A stretch of DNA of 59,431 nucleotides from JBGUVL01 sp964370395 (GTDB lineage: Bacteria; Bacillota_I; Bacilli_A; Erysipelotrichales; Erysipelotrichaceae), in contig CAYJIZ010000017.1 of NCBI GenBank assembly GCA_964370395.1, positions 1 through 59,431 on the forward strand, written 5' to 3'. This document shows, piece by piece, positions 27,388-38,000 of the stretch. The notes beneath the pieces were generated by a model. That model did no database searches and was not told where the DNA came from. It was given only the letters and a program-made list of their open reading frames with translations. The translations under genes were made by a program, and so were the position numbers. How positions within the stretch are numbered: position 1 is the first letter of the stretch; each line of letters begins with the position of its first letter.

Positions 27388-27412
27388 AAAGGCATGATTG
27401 TAATCATGCCTA
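27388..27412 (-). terminator. Terminator of the SGNH hydrolase gene, overlapping its stop codon
   Basis: GGCATGATT (27391-27399) and AATCATGCC (27402-27410) form a perfect stem followed on the minus strand by TTTTGTCTTTTTT. The last base of the stop codon is in the stem. Confidence 0.88.
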
Positions 27413-28024
27413 TACATATGGTTTTAATAATTGAGCAAACAAATCATATCCTTGCTTGTTTAAATGCAATCCATCACTTGTTAGCGTTTCTTTCAGTTGC
27501 TTGTTGTCATCCAAAAACGCATCAAACATATCAACGTAAAGTGTTCCAGGAAACTCTAATACATTCGCTTTGATTTCGTTTCCTAACAAGCGAAGCTGTG
27601 TATTGTCTTTTATTTTCGCTTTTTGTTTCGATTCCACAATCGGTAGTGGTGAAACAACTACAATATCAAGTGCAGGATTATGATTACGCATAATGGTAAT
27701 TAACTTAAAAACATTAAACGCAATTTCTAATTTATCGAATTGCCATTCGTCTGCTAAATCATTTGTCCCAATTAAAATAACTACTTTTCGTGGCTTATAT
27801 GCTTGAATCGCATACGGTTGCAAATGCAACAACAAGTCACTCGTCGCTCCATTGCATCCACAATTATAGAAATTATCTTGGGTAAAGTACTCTTTCAGTG
27901 GCAAAGATTGGATGATGGAATCCCCAAAAAATACGGTTCCATAAGGTTTGGCAACCGCTGCTTGTGCTATCATCTTTTTCACTGGTTCAACTTGATAATC
28001 TTTTACTTTCTCTAGTATATCCAT
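27410..28024 (-). CDS. SGNH/GDSL-type esterase
   Basis: The 204-residue hydrolase of the SGNH superfamily shows block I FFGDSIIQSL (catalytic Ser), block II GCNGATS (Gly), block III IGTNDLA (Asn) and block V DGLHLNKQGY (Asp/His), so the catalytic set is complete. No signal peptide, hence a cytoplasmic lipase/esterase or deacetylase of unknown substrate. It follows tex by 8 bases, so the two share a transcript. Confidence 0.88.
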   Translation of the reverse strand: MDILEKVKDYQVEPVKKMIAQAAVAKPYGTVFFGDSIIQSLPLKEYFTQDNFYNCGCNGATSDLLLHLQPYAIQAYKPRKVVILIGTNDLADEWQFDKLEIAFNVFKLITIMRNHNPALDIVVVSPLPIVESKQKAKIKDNTQLRLLGNEIKANVLEFPGTLYVDMFDAFLDDNKQLKETLTSDGLHLNKQGYDLFAQLLKPYV

Positions 28025-28032
28025 AAATCCTC

Positions 28033-30177
28033 CTAAGGTTCCAATAAAGTTAATTGTACTTTATGTTTCTCTTCATCTATTTTATGTACCCATACTTGAA
28101 CGATATCTCCAACGGAAACAATATCACTTGGATGTTTGACACGTTGTTTTGCCATTTGTGAGATATGCACTAGCCCATCTTCTTTTAACCCAATATCCAC
28201 AAAGGCTCCGAAATCAACTACATTTCGAACGACTCCTTCTAAGCTATCGTGTAACTTCAAGTCTTCAAACGCTAAGATATCTTTACGTAAAATCGGTCCA
28301 TCATTTTGGTCACGATAATCACGAAGCGGCAAACAGATCGCATCTAAGATGTCTTCTAAGGTATACAAATCGCACTCTACACTGCTTGCCAAAGCTTGTT
28401 TATCCGCATTACGTACTGCTTCTTGCGCTTTCACACTTCCCATTTCTAATGTATCAATCTTTAATTCTTTTAGCACTTTTTTTGCTATTTTGTACGATTC
28501 CGGGTGAATACTAGTACGATCTAGTACTTCTTTTCCATCCTCAATACGCAAGAATCCAGCACTTTGTTCAAATGACTTCGCACCAATTTTTGGAATCTTT
28601 TTAATTTCACTACGCGAAGTAATCATTCCATTTTCTTCACGATAGGTTACGATATTTGCTGCCATTGCCGCATTTAATCCCGCTACATTTTTTAATAACG
28701 CACTACTTGCGGTATTCACATTCACTCCAACTAAGTTAACTGCCTTCTCCACAACGAAATCCAAACGTTGTTTCAAGCGACTCGTTGGTAAATCATGTTG
28801 GTATTGCCCAACACCGATCGATTGTGGATCAATTTTAATCAATTCCGATAACGGATCCAGCAAACGACGCGCAATCGAAATGGCACTTCTTTGCTCTACA
28901 TGCAAATCTGGAAATTCTTCAATCGCAAGTTTGCTGGCACTGTATACACTTGCTCCCGCTTCACTAACAATCGTATATGACACTGGTAAATTGAATTTCG
29001 TTATGGTTTTTGCCACAAAGGTTTCACTTTCACGACTTGCAGTACCATTTCCAATTGCTATTAAATCAATTTTATAGTCATTGCACATTTTTACTAACTT
29101 TTCTTCTGCTTCTTTCACTTTTGCATTGGGTTGGTGTGGATAAATCACATCAACATAATTATTTTTACCCGATGCATCCACAACAGCTAATTTACACCCT
29201 GTACGAAACGCTGGATCAAACCCTAAAATGCGTTTGTTTTTCATCGGTGGTTGCAACAACAACTTCTCTAGGTTCATCGAGAACACTTCAATACTACTTT
29301 CTTGTGCTTTTTGCGTTAGTTCTGAGCGCACCATACGTTCGATAGAAGGGTATGCCAATCGCTTTAATCCATCGCTGATCGCCTCTTTTACATACTCACT
29401 TGTTGCACTATTAAAAAACTTAATTACTCTTTTTTCCACCCAGTTTTGCATGTATTCTTCATTGGTTACAATACTAACTGTAATTACTTTTTCATTTTCA
29501 GCACGATCGATAGCCATCACTCGATGCGGTGCTAATGTACTTAGCTTTTCTTCGTATTCATAGTACATTTTGTATACTTTATTTTCATCTTCATGGTTTT
29601 TCTTCGCAACACTCTTTATTTTTCCATAATTAATCATCGAATCATAAATCTTATTACGTATTTCAATTGTTTCACTCACGCTTTCCGCAATGATGTCTTT
29701 TGCACCTTGAATCGCCTCTTCACGTGTTGTTATCGCTTCATTAATAAAAGCATCTGCTTGCGCTTCATCCCAAACCTTAGGAAACGATAGGAACACATCA
29801 GCTAATGGTTGCAATCCAGCGGCAACCGCCATACTCGCTCTTGTTTTTTTCTTTTGTTTATAAGGACGATAAATATCCTCTACTTGTGCAAGTTTACTAC
29901 AAGCCATTACTTGTTGCGTGATTTCCTCTGTTAATTTCCCTTGTGTTTCAATCAAACGAAGAACATCTTCCTTACGTTTCTCTAAGTTCACTTGGTACTC
30001 ATAACCCTCTTGAATGACACGAATTTGTTCTTCATCCAATCCTTTTGTCATCTCTTTACGATAACGCGCAATAAAAGGAACAGTACTTCCTTCCTCTAGC
30101 AACTGAAGCGTATTCTCAATTTGTTTCACTTGAATATTCAGTTGTTGTGCAATACTTTGTATAATTTTTTCTTCCAT
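28033..30177 (-). CDS. tex: Tex family RNA-binding transcription accessory protein
   Basis: The 714-residue protein has full Tex architecture: an N-terminal helical region, a YqgF/RNase H-like domain (about 325-425, start ILGFDPAFRTGCKLAVV), helix-hairpin-helix motifs (about 490-560) and a C-terminal S1 domain (about 640-712, GVVRNVVDFGAFVDIGL). Tex binds nucleic acid and influences transcription. The upstream chromate-type gene ends 11 bases before it, so it may belong to that operon. Confidence 0.95.
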   Translation of the reverse strand: MEEKIIQSIAQQLNIQVKQIENTLQLLEEGSTVPFIARYRKEMTKGLDEEQIRVIQEGYEYQVNLEKRKEDVLRLIETQGKLTEEITQQVMACSKLAQVEDIYRPYKQKKKTRASMAVAAGLQPLADVFLSFPKVWDEAQADAFINEAITTREEAIQGAKDIIAESVSETIEIRNKIYDSMINYGKIKSVAKKNHEDENKVYKMYYEYEEKLSTLAPHRVMAIDRAENEKVITVSIVTNEEYMQNWVEKRVIKFFNSATSEYVKEAISDGLKRLAYPSIERMVRSELTQKAQESSIEVFSMNLEKLLLQPPMKNKRILGFDPAFRTGCKLAVVDASGKNNYVDVIYPHQPNAKVKEAEEKLVKMCNDYKIDLIAIGNGTASRESETFVAKTITKFNLPVSYTIVSEAGASVYSASKLAIEEFPDLHVEQRSAISIARRLLDPLSELIKIDPQSIGVGQYQHDLPTSRLKQRLDFVVEKAVNLVGVNVNTASSALLKNVAGLNAAMAANIVTYREENGMITSRSEIKKIPKIGAKSFEQSAGFLRIEDGKEVLDRTSIHPESYKIAKKVLKELKIDTLEMGSVKAQEAVRNADKQALASSVECDLYTLEDILDAICLPLRDYRDQNDGPILRKDILAFEDLKLHDSLEGVVRNVVDFGAFVDIGLKEDGLVHISQMAKQRVKHPSDIVSVGDIVQVWVHKIDEEKHKVQLTLLEP

Positions 30178-30188
30178 ACTAACCTTCC

Positions 30189-30752
30189 TTACATTTGAAA
30201 TAGCATTCCTGCTACCATCGCAATCACCAAATAAAAAATGGGATGCTTCTTATATTTAGTAGAAACAAGAAACAATACTATAAATAATACCGTCTGTTTC
30301 CACATAAACAAATCACTTAATTGACCACTTTTCACAAACAAGTCCATGTTCACTACCGACAACAAAAATACAGTCAAACCCGCAGAAGCGATAAGCCCAA
30401 CAACACAGGGACGTAGAATTGAAAAAATGCTATCGACATAAACATTGTCTTGTACGCGATCCAATACTCTTGAAATACTCATAATAATGATTAAACTAGG
30501 TAATACAAGCGCAAATGTCGCCATTACTCCACCAATTAGACCTCCCGCTGCATATCCTGCATAGGTTGCCATATTAATTCCTATCGGTCCTGGTGTACTC
30601 TCACTAATTGCTATCATATCAGCTAATTGTGCAGGTGTATACCAGTTAAACGTATCACATAACTCATATAGAAACGGAATGGTTGTTTGCCCACCACCTA
30701 CCGCAAATAAGCCGATACGAAAGAACGCATAAAACAAGTCAAATAAAATCAT
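30189..30752 (-). CDS. Chromate transporter family protein (half-size), second gene
   Basis: The 187-residue membrane protein is a half-length CHR-family transporter with about six hydrophobic segments. Family motifs FAVGGGQTTIPFL near the N-terminus and ISESTPGPIGINMATYAGY in the middle are present. Short CHR proteins occur as neighbouring pairs that work together. The substrate is uncertain (the family name comes from chromate resistance). It overlaps its partner gene by 4 bases. Confidence 0.9.
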   Translation of the reverse strand: MILFDLFYAFFRIGLFAVGGGQTTIPFLYELCDTFNWYTPAQLADMIAISESTPGPIGINMATYAGYAAGGLIGGVMATFALVLPSLIIIMSISRVLDRVQDNVYVDSIFSILRPCVVGLIASAGLTVFLLSVVNMDLFVKSGQLSDLFMWKQTVLFIVLFLVSTKYKKHPIFYLVIAMVAGMLFQM

Positions 30753-31303
30753 GTTTCATCACCTGCTTTTCGCTTATTTCTCTTCACTTTGATGATCCCT
30801 AATACAAATGCCAAAATAACGACATAAATAGGGGATAACTTAACCAAAGCAACAGCACAAAAACTAACGGCAAACAACAAAAAACCAATGCTATCCTTTA
30901 CTCCTTTTTTCCATAAACCGATAATCGCTTGTAAAATAACCACACAAACACCAACCCGAATGCCCGCAAATGCACTTTGTACAATTGCTAAGTTCATAAA
31001 TGGTTCTAATAGCATCGCGATGACTAAAATAATAATTAAACTTGGCATTACCATTCCTGCTGTCGCAACGATTCCACCCAAGACCTTTTTGTATTTGTAG
31101 CCAACAAAAGTAGCAACATTAACCGCAATAATACCTGGGGTACATTGCCCAATCGCAAAATAATCAAGAATTTCATCTTGTGTTGCCCACTTTTTCTTTT
31201 CCACAATTTCGCGCTCAAGCATTGGTAGCATTGAAATACCACCACCAAAAGTAAATCCTCCAACACGCATAAAGGTGAAAAACAAGTCCAAATATACATT
31301 CAT
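30749..31303 (-). CDS. Chromate transporter family protein (half-size), first gene
   Basis: The 184-residue partner of the preceding entry has FTFGGGISMLPML and IGQCTPGIIAVNVATFVGY. The paired halves have opposite membrane orientation in characterised systems (for example YwrA/YwrB of Bacillus). The gene opens the operon. A TATAAT is seen at 31337-31332 without a good -35. Confidence 0.9.
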   Translation of the reverse strand: MNVYLDLFFTFMRVGGFTFGGGISMLPMLEREIVEKKKWATQDEILDYFAIGQCTPGIIAVNVATFVGYKYKKVLGGIVATAGMVMPSLIIILVIAMLLEPFMNLAIVQSAFAGIRVGVCVVILQAIIGLWKKGVKDSIGFLLFAVSFCAVALVKLSPIYVVILAFVLGIIKVKRNKRKAGDET

Positions 31304-31363
31304 CGTTTCTTACCTCTCTAACTGTTTTATTATACCAAATTATTTATCTTTTTTGATTACTAC

Positions 31364-31392
31364 TTGCAAAATTAGCAAAACATGTCTATAAT
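31364..31392 (+). promoter_or_regulatory. Promoter of the pentapeptide-repeat gene, six bases from its ATG
   Basis: TTGCAA (31364-31369), 17-bp spacer, TATAAT (31387-31392). The ATG is at 31399, where transcription itself would be expected to start. No Shine-Dalgarno is present. Confidence 0.75.
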
Positions 31393-31398
31393 AATAAC

Positions 31399-32016
31399 AT
31401 GAAAATAAAACAACCTAAACTACCTTCCTATCTAGAGGAAGTGAACGAATTTAATAACGAAGAGATGGCTTATTCACAATACCGTGATATTTCTTTTCTC
31501 GAATTTCAAGAAAGTCCACTTCATATTAATGAATGCCACTTTATCCAATGTGTCTTCAGTGAATGTAATATGGCAAAATGTGATTGTATGGATACCATCT
31601 TTGAAAATTGCGATTTGTCTAATGTTGACTTTTCAAACAGTATCATGCATCGTGTCATTTTTCGAAATTGTAAATTGCTAGGTACTGATTTCTCTGCTGC
31701 TACCTTACAAAACGTACAGTTTATCAACTGCAAAGCAAACTACAGCAACTTTTCATTCAGTAAAAACAAGACTAATTTATTTGTAACAAATGACTTAAGT
31801 CAAGCCAGTTTCAATGAGACTTCTTTCAAAGAGGTACAATTTGACCAGTGTAAACTAAACCAATGTGAATTCATACATTGCCCATTAGAGAAGGTCGATT
31901 TAAGCACAAGCGATATCGATGGTATCTGTATCACCTTAGATGATTTAAAAGGATTAATCGTAAATAGCGAACAAGCGGTTGAATTAGCAAAACTGCTTGG
32001 CTTAATCATAAAATAA
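31399..32016 (+). CDS. Pentapeptide-repeat protein
   Basis: The 205-residue cytoplasmic protein has tandem pentapeptide repeats of the A(D/N)LXX type from about residue 45 to 175: CNMAKCDCMDTIFENCDLSN, VDFSNSIMHRVIFRNCKLLG, then more. These fold as a right-handed beta helix resembling DNA and in Qnr/MfpA proteins bind gyrase, but most members are uncharacterised. Cysteines at the central positions are frequent (FxxCx). The ATG is only six bases after a consensus -10, with no ribosome site, so the mRNA is probably leaderless. Confidence 0.85.
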   Translation: MKIKQPKLPSYLEEVNEFNNEEMAYSQYRDISFLEFQESPLHINECHFIQCVFSECNMAKCDCMDTIFENCDLSNVDFSNSIMHRVIFRNCKLLGTDFSAATLQNVQFINCKANYSNFSFSKNKTNLFVTNDLSQASFNETSFKEVQFDQCKLNQCEFIHCPLEKVDLSTSDIDGICITLDDLKGLIVNSEQAVELAKLLGLIIK

Positions 32017-32019
32017 ACA

Positions 32020-32052
32020 AAAAAAAGATGTGGATTATTTCCACATCTTTTT
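32020..32052. terminator. Bidirectional terminator between the pentapeptide gene and the giant surface protein gene
   Basis: AAAGATGTGG (32024-32033) and CCACATCTTT (32041-32050), flanked by A and T runs on both sides. It serves both convergent genes. Confidence 0.88.
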
Positions 32053-32065
32053 AATTGCTATTGAA

Positions 32066-35000
32066 TTAGCGAGAAGTTTTTTCTTTGTTGTTAACTTCTT
32101 TCCATCTTCTTGCGAAGATAAATGCTACCGCTTGTACTAGGAATAATACAACCATTACCACTGTCCATTTATCGATCAATGCTAATTTTAATGTCATATC
32201 TTCTGTTAATACAAATGCGATTACTGAAGCGATTGCAACAAATGTTGTAAACACGCGCATCCATAAGTTACGTTTCTTTTCTTCAGGAGTTTCTAACTCT
32301 TCGTTTTCTTCCTCTTTACGACGTTTTGCCAATAATAGGAATACTCCTAATAAAACTGTACCTGTTGTAGCGATTAAGTTAATTAATGCCCAACTTCCTA
32401 AGTCTGCTTTTGGTGTTTCTTTGTCTTCTACTTTTTCATTTCCTTCCGCTTTAGGCGTTTCCTCTGGTTCTACATTTTCAACTGGAGGAGTTGGCGTTGG
32501 CGTAGGTGCAGGAGCAGGTGCAGGTGTAGGTACTGGTAACAACGGTAACGTTGGTGGTGTTATCGGTGTTGGTACTACTGTTGCAGCAAATGCTACTGTA
32601 TATCTTACGTCTCTAGTAATTGCTGTTGTGTTACTTGGAACTCCGCTTAACCATACTAAACTAGCTTGGTTATATCCAGCATTAGCTGTTGCCGCTGGAA
32701 TTTGGTCAGCACTTAAGTAACCAGTTCCATCTATAGCGTATTTTCCATCTGCATCAAATAAAGTTACATAAACTTCATTAAATGCTACTGTTCCGTTCAC
32801 TGCTGCATACGTAACGATTGCTTGGTATTTATCAGCAATTTCATCTTCATTTACATCGATATCGAAGTATAGATTAATTTCTGTACCATCTGCTACTTCA
32901 TCGTTAGCTGCAACTGCAGGATCCATACGATCAAATACGTAGTTACCGTATGTAGCATCTGCTTTTAATACACTATCTTTCACTGCAAGTTTTGTCACAT
33001 GGTGAGCTACTAAGAATTGTTCAGAATCTGTAGTAGAATACAATTCTGTTTCATTTCCTTCTCTGTCAACTCCAATGTGGTTTACAGTATACGTTAATGT
33101 ATCTTGTTTTTCTTCATCAATTACATATGTATATGTATATTCTAATTCTGTTGTATCTTTTGTAATTACTACTTTTGTTACATCAGTGTCCCAGTTTCCA
33201 GCTTTGTATCCATCTAGTGGTTTGTTTCCAACTGCTGGTAAAACTGTATCTAATGTAGCTGATCCATTTACTGAAAGTTTTCCATTTGCATCTCTTAAGT
33301 TAACAATTTCAGATACATCATCAGTAGATTCGTCATCCCAAGCTCCGTCCACTACTTTAAATGTTACGTCTCTTTGGAATTTGTCAGGAATTTCATCTTC
33401 GTTATTATCTTCATCGAAGTACAAGTTAATAACTGTTTTATCTGCTACTTTATCTCCAGCAGTAACTTCTGGTTCCATACGATCAAATAAATATTTAGGG
33501 TATGTCGCATTTTCTTTTAATACACTGTCTTTTACTGCAAGTTCTTTCACATGGTGAGCTACTAAGAATTGTTCAGTACCTTTTTCAGAGTACAACGTTG
33601 TTTCATTTCCTTCTTTGTCCACACCAATGTGGTTTACAATATATTCTAATGTATCTTTTTTGTTTTCATCGATTACATATGTGTATGTGTAATCCAATGC
33701 TGTTGTGTCTTTCGTAATTTCTACTTTTGTTACATCAGTGTCCCAGCTTCCAGCTTTGTATCCATCAAGTGGTTTGTCTCCAACTGCTGGTAAAACTGTA
33801 TCTAATGTAGCTTTTCCATTTACTGAAAGATCTCCATTTGCATCTCTTAAGTTAACGACTGCAGCTACATCATCTGTAGATTCGTCATTCCAAGCACCAT
33901 TTACTACTTTAAATGTTACATGTTTTTGGAATTTGTCAGGAATTTTATCTTCGTTATTATCTTCATCGAAGTACAAGTTAATAACTGTTTTATCTGCTAC
34001 TTTATCTCCAGCAGTAACTTCTGGTTCCATACGATCAAATAAATATTTAGGGTATGTCGCATTTTCTTTTAATACACTGTCTTTTACTGCAAGTTCTTTC
34101 ACATGGTGAGCTACTAAGAATTGTTCAGTACCTTTTTCAGAGTACAACGTTGTTTCATTTCCTTCTTTGTCCACACCAATGTGGTTTACAATATATTCTA
34201 ATGTATCTTTTTTGTTTTCATCGATTACATATGTGTATGTGTAATCCAATGCTGTTGTATCTTTTGTAATTACTACTTTTGTTACATCAGTGTCCCAGTT
34301 TCCAGCTTTGTATCCATCTAGTGGTTTGTTTCCAACAGCTGGTAAAACTTTATCTAATGTAGCTTTTCCATTTACTGAAAGATCTCCATTTTCATCTGTC
34401 AAGAGAACCTTAGCTTTTACTACATCTGTTTCGTCGTTATCCCAAGCACCATTTACTACTTTAAATGATACATATCTTTGGAATTTATCAGGTTTTTTAT
34501 CTTCGTCATTATCTGCATCGAAGTACATTTTAATAACTGTTCCATCTGCTACTTTAGCTCCAGCAGTAACTACTGGTTCCATACGATCAAATAAATATTT
34601 AGGGTATGTAATGTTTTCTTTTAATACACTATCTTTTACTGCAATTTTTGTCACATGGTGAGCGACTAAGAATTCTTCAGAATCTGTCTTAGAATACAAT
34701 TCAGTTTCTTTTCCGTCTTTGTCCACTCCAATGTGTTTTACAGTATATTTTAATGTATCTTTTTTGTTTTCATCAATTACATATGTGTATGTAAATGTTA
34801 ACGCTGTTGTATCTTTTGTAATTTCTACTTGTGTTACATCAGTGTTCCAGTCTCCAGCTTTGTATCCATCAAGTGGTTTGTCTCCAACTGCTGGTAAAAC
34901 TGTATCTAATGTAGCTGTTCCATTTACTGAAAGATCTCCATTTGCATCTCTTAGATCAACTGTTTTTGTTACATCAGCTGTTTTTCCATCATTCCAAGCA

Positions 35001-38000
35001 CCATTTTTCACTTTAAATGTTACATCTCTTTGGAATTTGTCAGGAGTGTCATCTTCGTTATTATCTGCATCGAAGTACATTTTAATAACTTTTCCATTTG
35101 TTACTTTATCTCCAGCAGTAACTACTGGTTCCATACGATCAAATACATATTTAGGGTATGTAATGTTTTCTTGTAATACACTATCTTTTACTGCAATTTT
35201 TGTCACATGGTGAGCGACTAAGAATTCTTCAGAATCTGTCTTAGAATACAATTCAGTTTCTTTTCCGTCTTTGTCCACTCCAATGTGTTTTACAGTATAT
35301 TTTAATGTATCTTTTTTGTTTTCATCAATTACATATGTGTATGTAAATGTTAACGCTGTTGTATCTTTTGTAATTTCTACTTGTGTTACATCAGTGTTCC
35401 AGTCTCCAGCTTTGTATCCATCAAGTGGTTTGTCTCCAACTGCTGGTAAAACTGTATCTAATGTAGCTGTTCCATTTACTGAAAGATCTCCATTTGCATC
35501 TCTTAGATCAACTGTTTTTGTTACATCAGCTGTTTTTCCATCATTCCAAGCACCATTTTTCACTTTAAATGTTACATCTCTTTGGAATTTGTCAGGAGTG
35601 TCATCTTCGTTATTATCTGCATCGAAGTACAAGTTAATAACTGTTTCATTTGCTACTTTATCTCCAGCAGCAGTTTTTGGTTCCATACGATCAAATACAT
35701 ATTTTGAGTATGTAGCGTTTGCTTTTAATACAGTATCTTTTACTGCAATTTTTGTCACATGGTTTGCTACTAAGAATTCTTCAGAATCTGTCTTAGAATA
35801 CAATACAGTTTCTTTTCCTTCTTTGTCCACTCCAATGTGGTTTACAGTATATTTTAATGTATCTTTTTTGTTTTCATCAATTACATAAGTGTATGTAAAT
35901 GTAAATGCTTTTGTATCTTTTGTAATTACTACATCTGCTAAAACTGTATTCCAGTTTCCTGCTTTGTATCCATCAAGTGGTTTGTCTCCAACTGTTGGTA
36001 CTTTATCTAACGTAGCTTTACCATTTAATGAAGGATCTCCATTTGCATCTCTTAAGGTAACAAACGCAGTTACATCATCTGTTTTTCCATCATTCCAAGC
36101 ACCATTTACTACTTTAAATGTTACTTTTCTTTGGAATTTGTCAGGAATCTTATCTTCGTTATCGTCAGTTGCGTAATATACATTCATAACGTTTTTACTA
36201 GCATCAGAACTAATTGTAATTGGAAGTCCTTCTACTCTTTCGAATGCGAATTTTTCTTTTGCATTGTCAGTATATTTATCAATTGTTGTTAAGAATTTAG
36301 CACTACCGACTTCTTTCAACGAATCATCTTCTACTTCATCATAGAAGTAATGAATTGAATAGTTATAGTCTTTTGCTGCATATTGTGCTTCTAATACAAC
36401 GTTTGAATCTCCCATAGTGAATTGGTTATTTGCAATTGTTACATTACCACTAACCACTTTCCATCCAGTAAATTCATATCCATCGTTTGCTTTGAAACCT
36501 GCATTTGCAAATGATAATACATTAACTACATCATTCTTTCTAGCTTGGTCTTCTTGTACCTTATCTGCACCAGTACCATGAGCACCAGCTTTGTAAGTTA
36601 CGTTGTTCCATAATGCTAAATCTCTTTCATAAACTGCTTTTACCTTAACATTTCCTTCTCTAATCAAAATGTTTAAAGTAATTCCAGGTACAAATGTTGC
36701 ATCTCCTTCAATAATTTCCCAGTTTTTGAATTTGTAACCATATTCTGTTACGAATCCAGTATCTGCAAAGTTAGCTGCTTTAACACTTGACCCTGCTTTA
36801 TGTGTTGAACCGTCAGTATATGCAGGTCCTGTTCCATGGTCACCAGCTTCGTATGTTACACTAAACCATTTTAATGGATCTTTCGTGTATTGAACCTTGA
36901 TTACTGTTCCATTTGCAACCATATTTCCAATTGCATAATTTGGTGTCATAGAATCAAATATGTAACCTTCTGACTCGTATTTAGTTTCTACAATACCTTT
37001 AAAAGCTAATTGTTTCACTTCATTTGATAAAACGTAATCAATTTCTTTTTGTTCGTCCGAAGTTCTTTCAACCCCATCAACGAAGTATTTTACTGTATAA
37101 CTTACTTCAACACCAATTGCTTTTTTTGTAGCCCAAATAGCATACAAGTCAATATCTTTGTCTTTAAATTCTACAGTTGCTTTGTTTTCAACAAATCCAT
37201 TTGCTGGATCTCTTAAAGCTTCTAAATCTTTTTCGTCGTTTACAACACCTTCATTATTTCTAAATAATTCTGGTTTTGTTGTCCAACCAACAAAGTTGTG
37301 GTTATCACTCGCGTCATGACCACCATCATAATCAGGTAATGTATAGAAGTCACCTGATTTGTAAGAATTATTGTTTACTAATTCTGGGATAGGATCTTTT
37401 TTCGGATTTTCATAGAAATGAATGTTGTATAAATCTCCATATTGAGCCGTTAATACTACATCTTTATCTTTGAATGTAAGTTTTCCGTTCGCATGTTTAG
37501 CATCTCCAGCTGTCACTTTCCAACCTGTAAAGTATTTACCAGTTGGTGCTTTGAAGCCAAGTTCTTTGCTATCGAAATCTAAAACATCAATTGTTTCATT
37601 TTCTAATGCAATATCTCTTTTAACAAATTCGTTTCCTTGTGCATCTGCGTAAGTGATATCAAACCATTGTTTGCTATCAAACTTCCATTTTGCAGTCAAG
37701 GTTAAATCGTATTCTGGCATAACGATGTTTCTATTCCCAGCAGGAACATCATGCTCTTTGTCATCACGTTTCCAACCATCAAAAGCATATCCTGGTTTTG
37801 TTGGCGTTACTAAATTAGCTAAATCACCAGCATCATGTTTTGCAGTAAGTGTTTTTTCTCCATTTGAGAAAGATCCACTAGTTGCATCAAATGTTAATGT
37901 GAAAGTCTTATTAATATAACGTCCGTAATAGAAGTGAGATTCACTTGCTACAACACTATTTGGAGCTTTCGTTGTGAACGATTCATCTGTATACCATCCA

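Larger units (their letters stand above)
32590..36142 (-). repeat. Tandem 552-bp coding repeats (six full and one degenerate)
   Basis: The DKFQ codons recur at 36142, 35593, 35041, 34489, 33937, 33385 and 32833 (minus strand), a spacing of 549 then 552 five times. The copies run from 36142 down; the seventh is divergent (DKYQ) and merges into the proline-rich spacer near 32590. Phase is kept exactly, so copy-number changes would not shift the frame. Confidence 0.95.

Noticed and set aside
32590..36142. Regular repeats that might suggest a CRISPR array
   Set aside because: The 552-bp period lies fully within one reading frame and the units are coding; no short repeat/spacer structure exists.
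33075..36176. Long plus-strand reading frames opposite the giant surface gene
   Set aside because: They recur with the repeat unit and have low-complexity Ser/Thr/Phe composition; they are antisense shadows of the repetitive coding sequence without ribosome sites.
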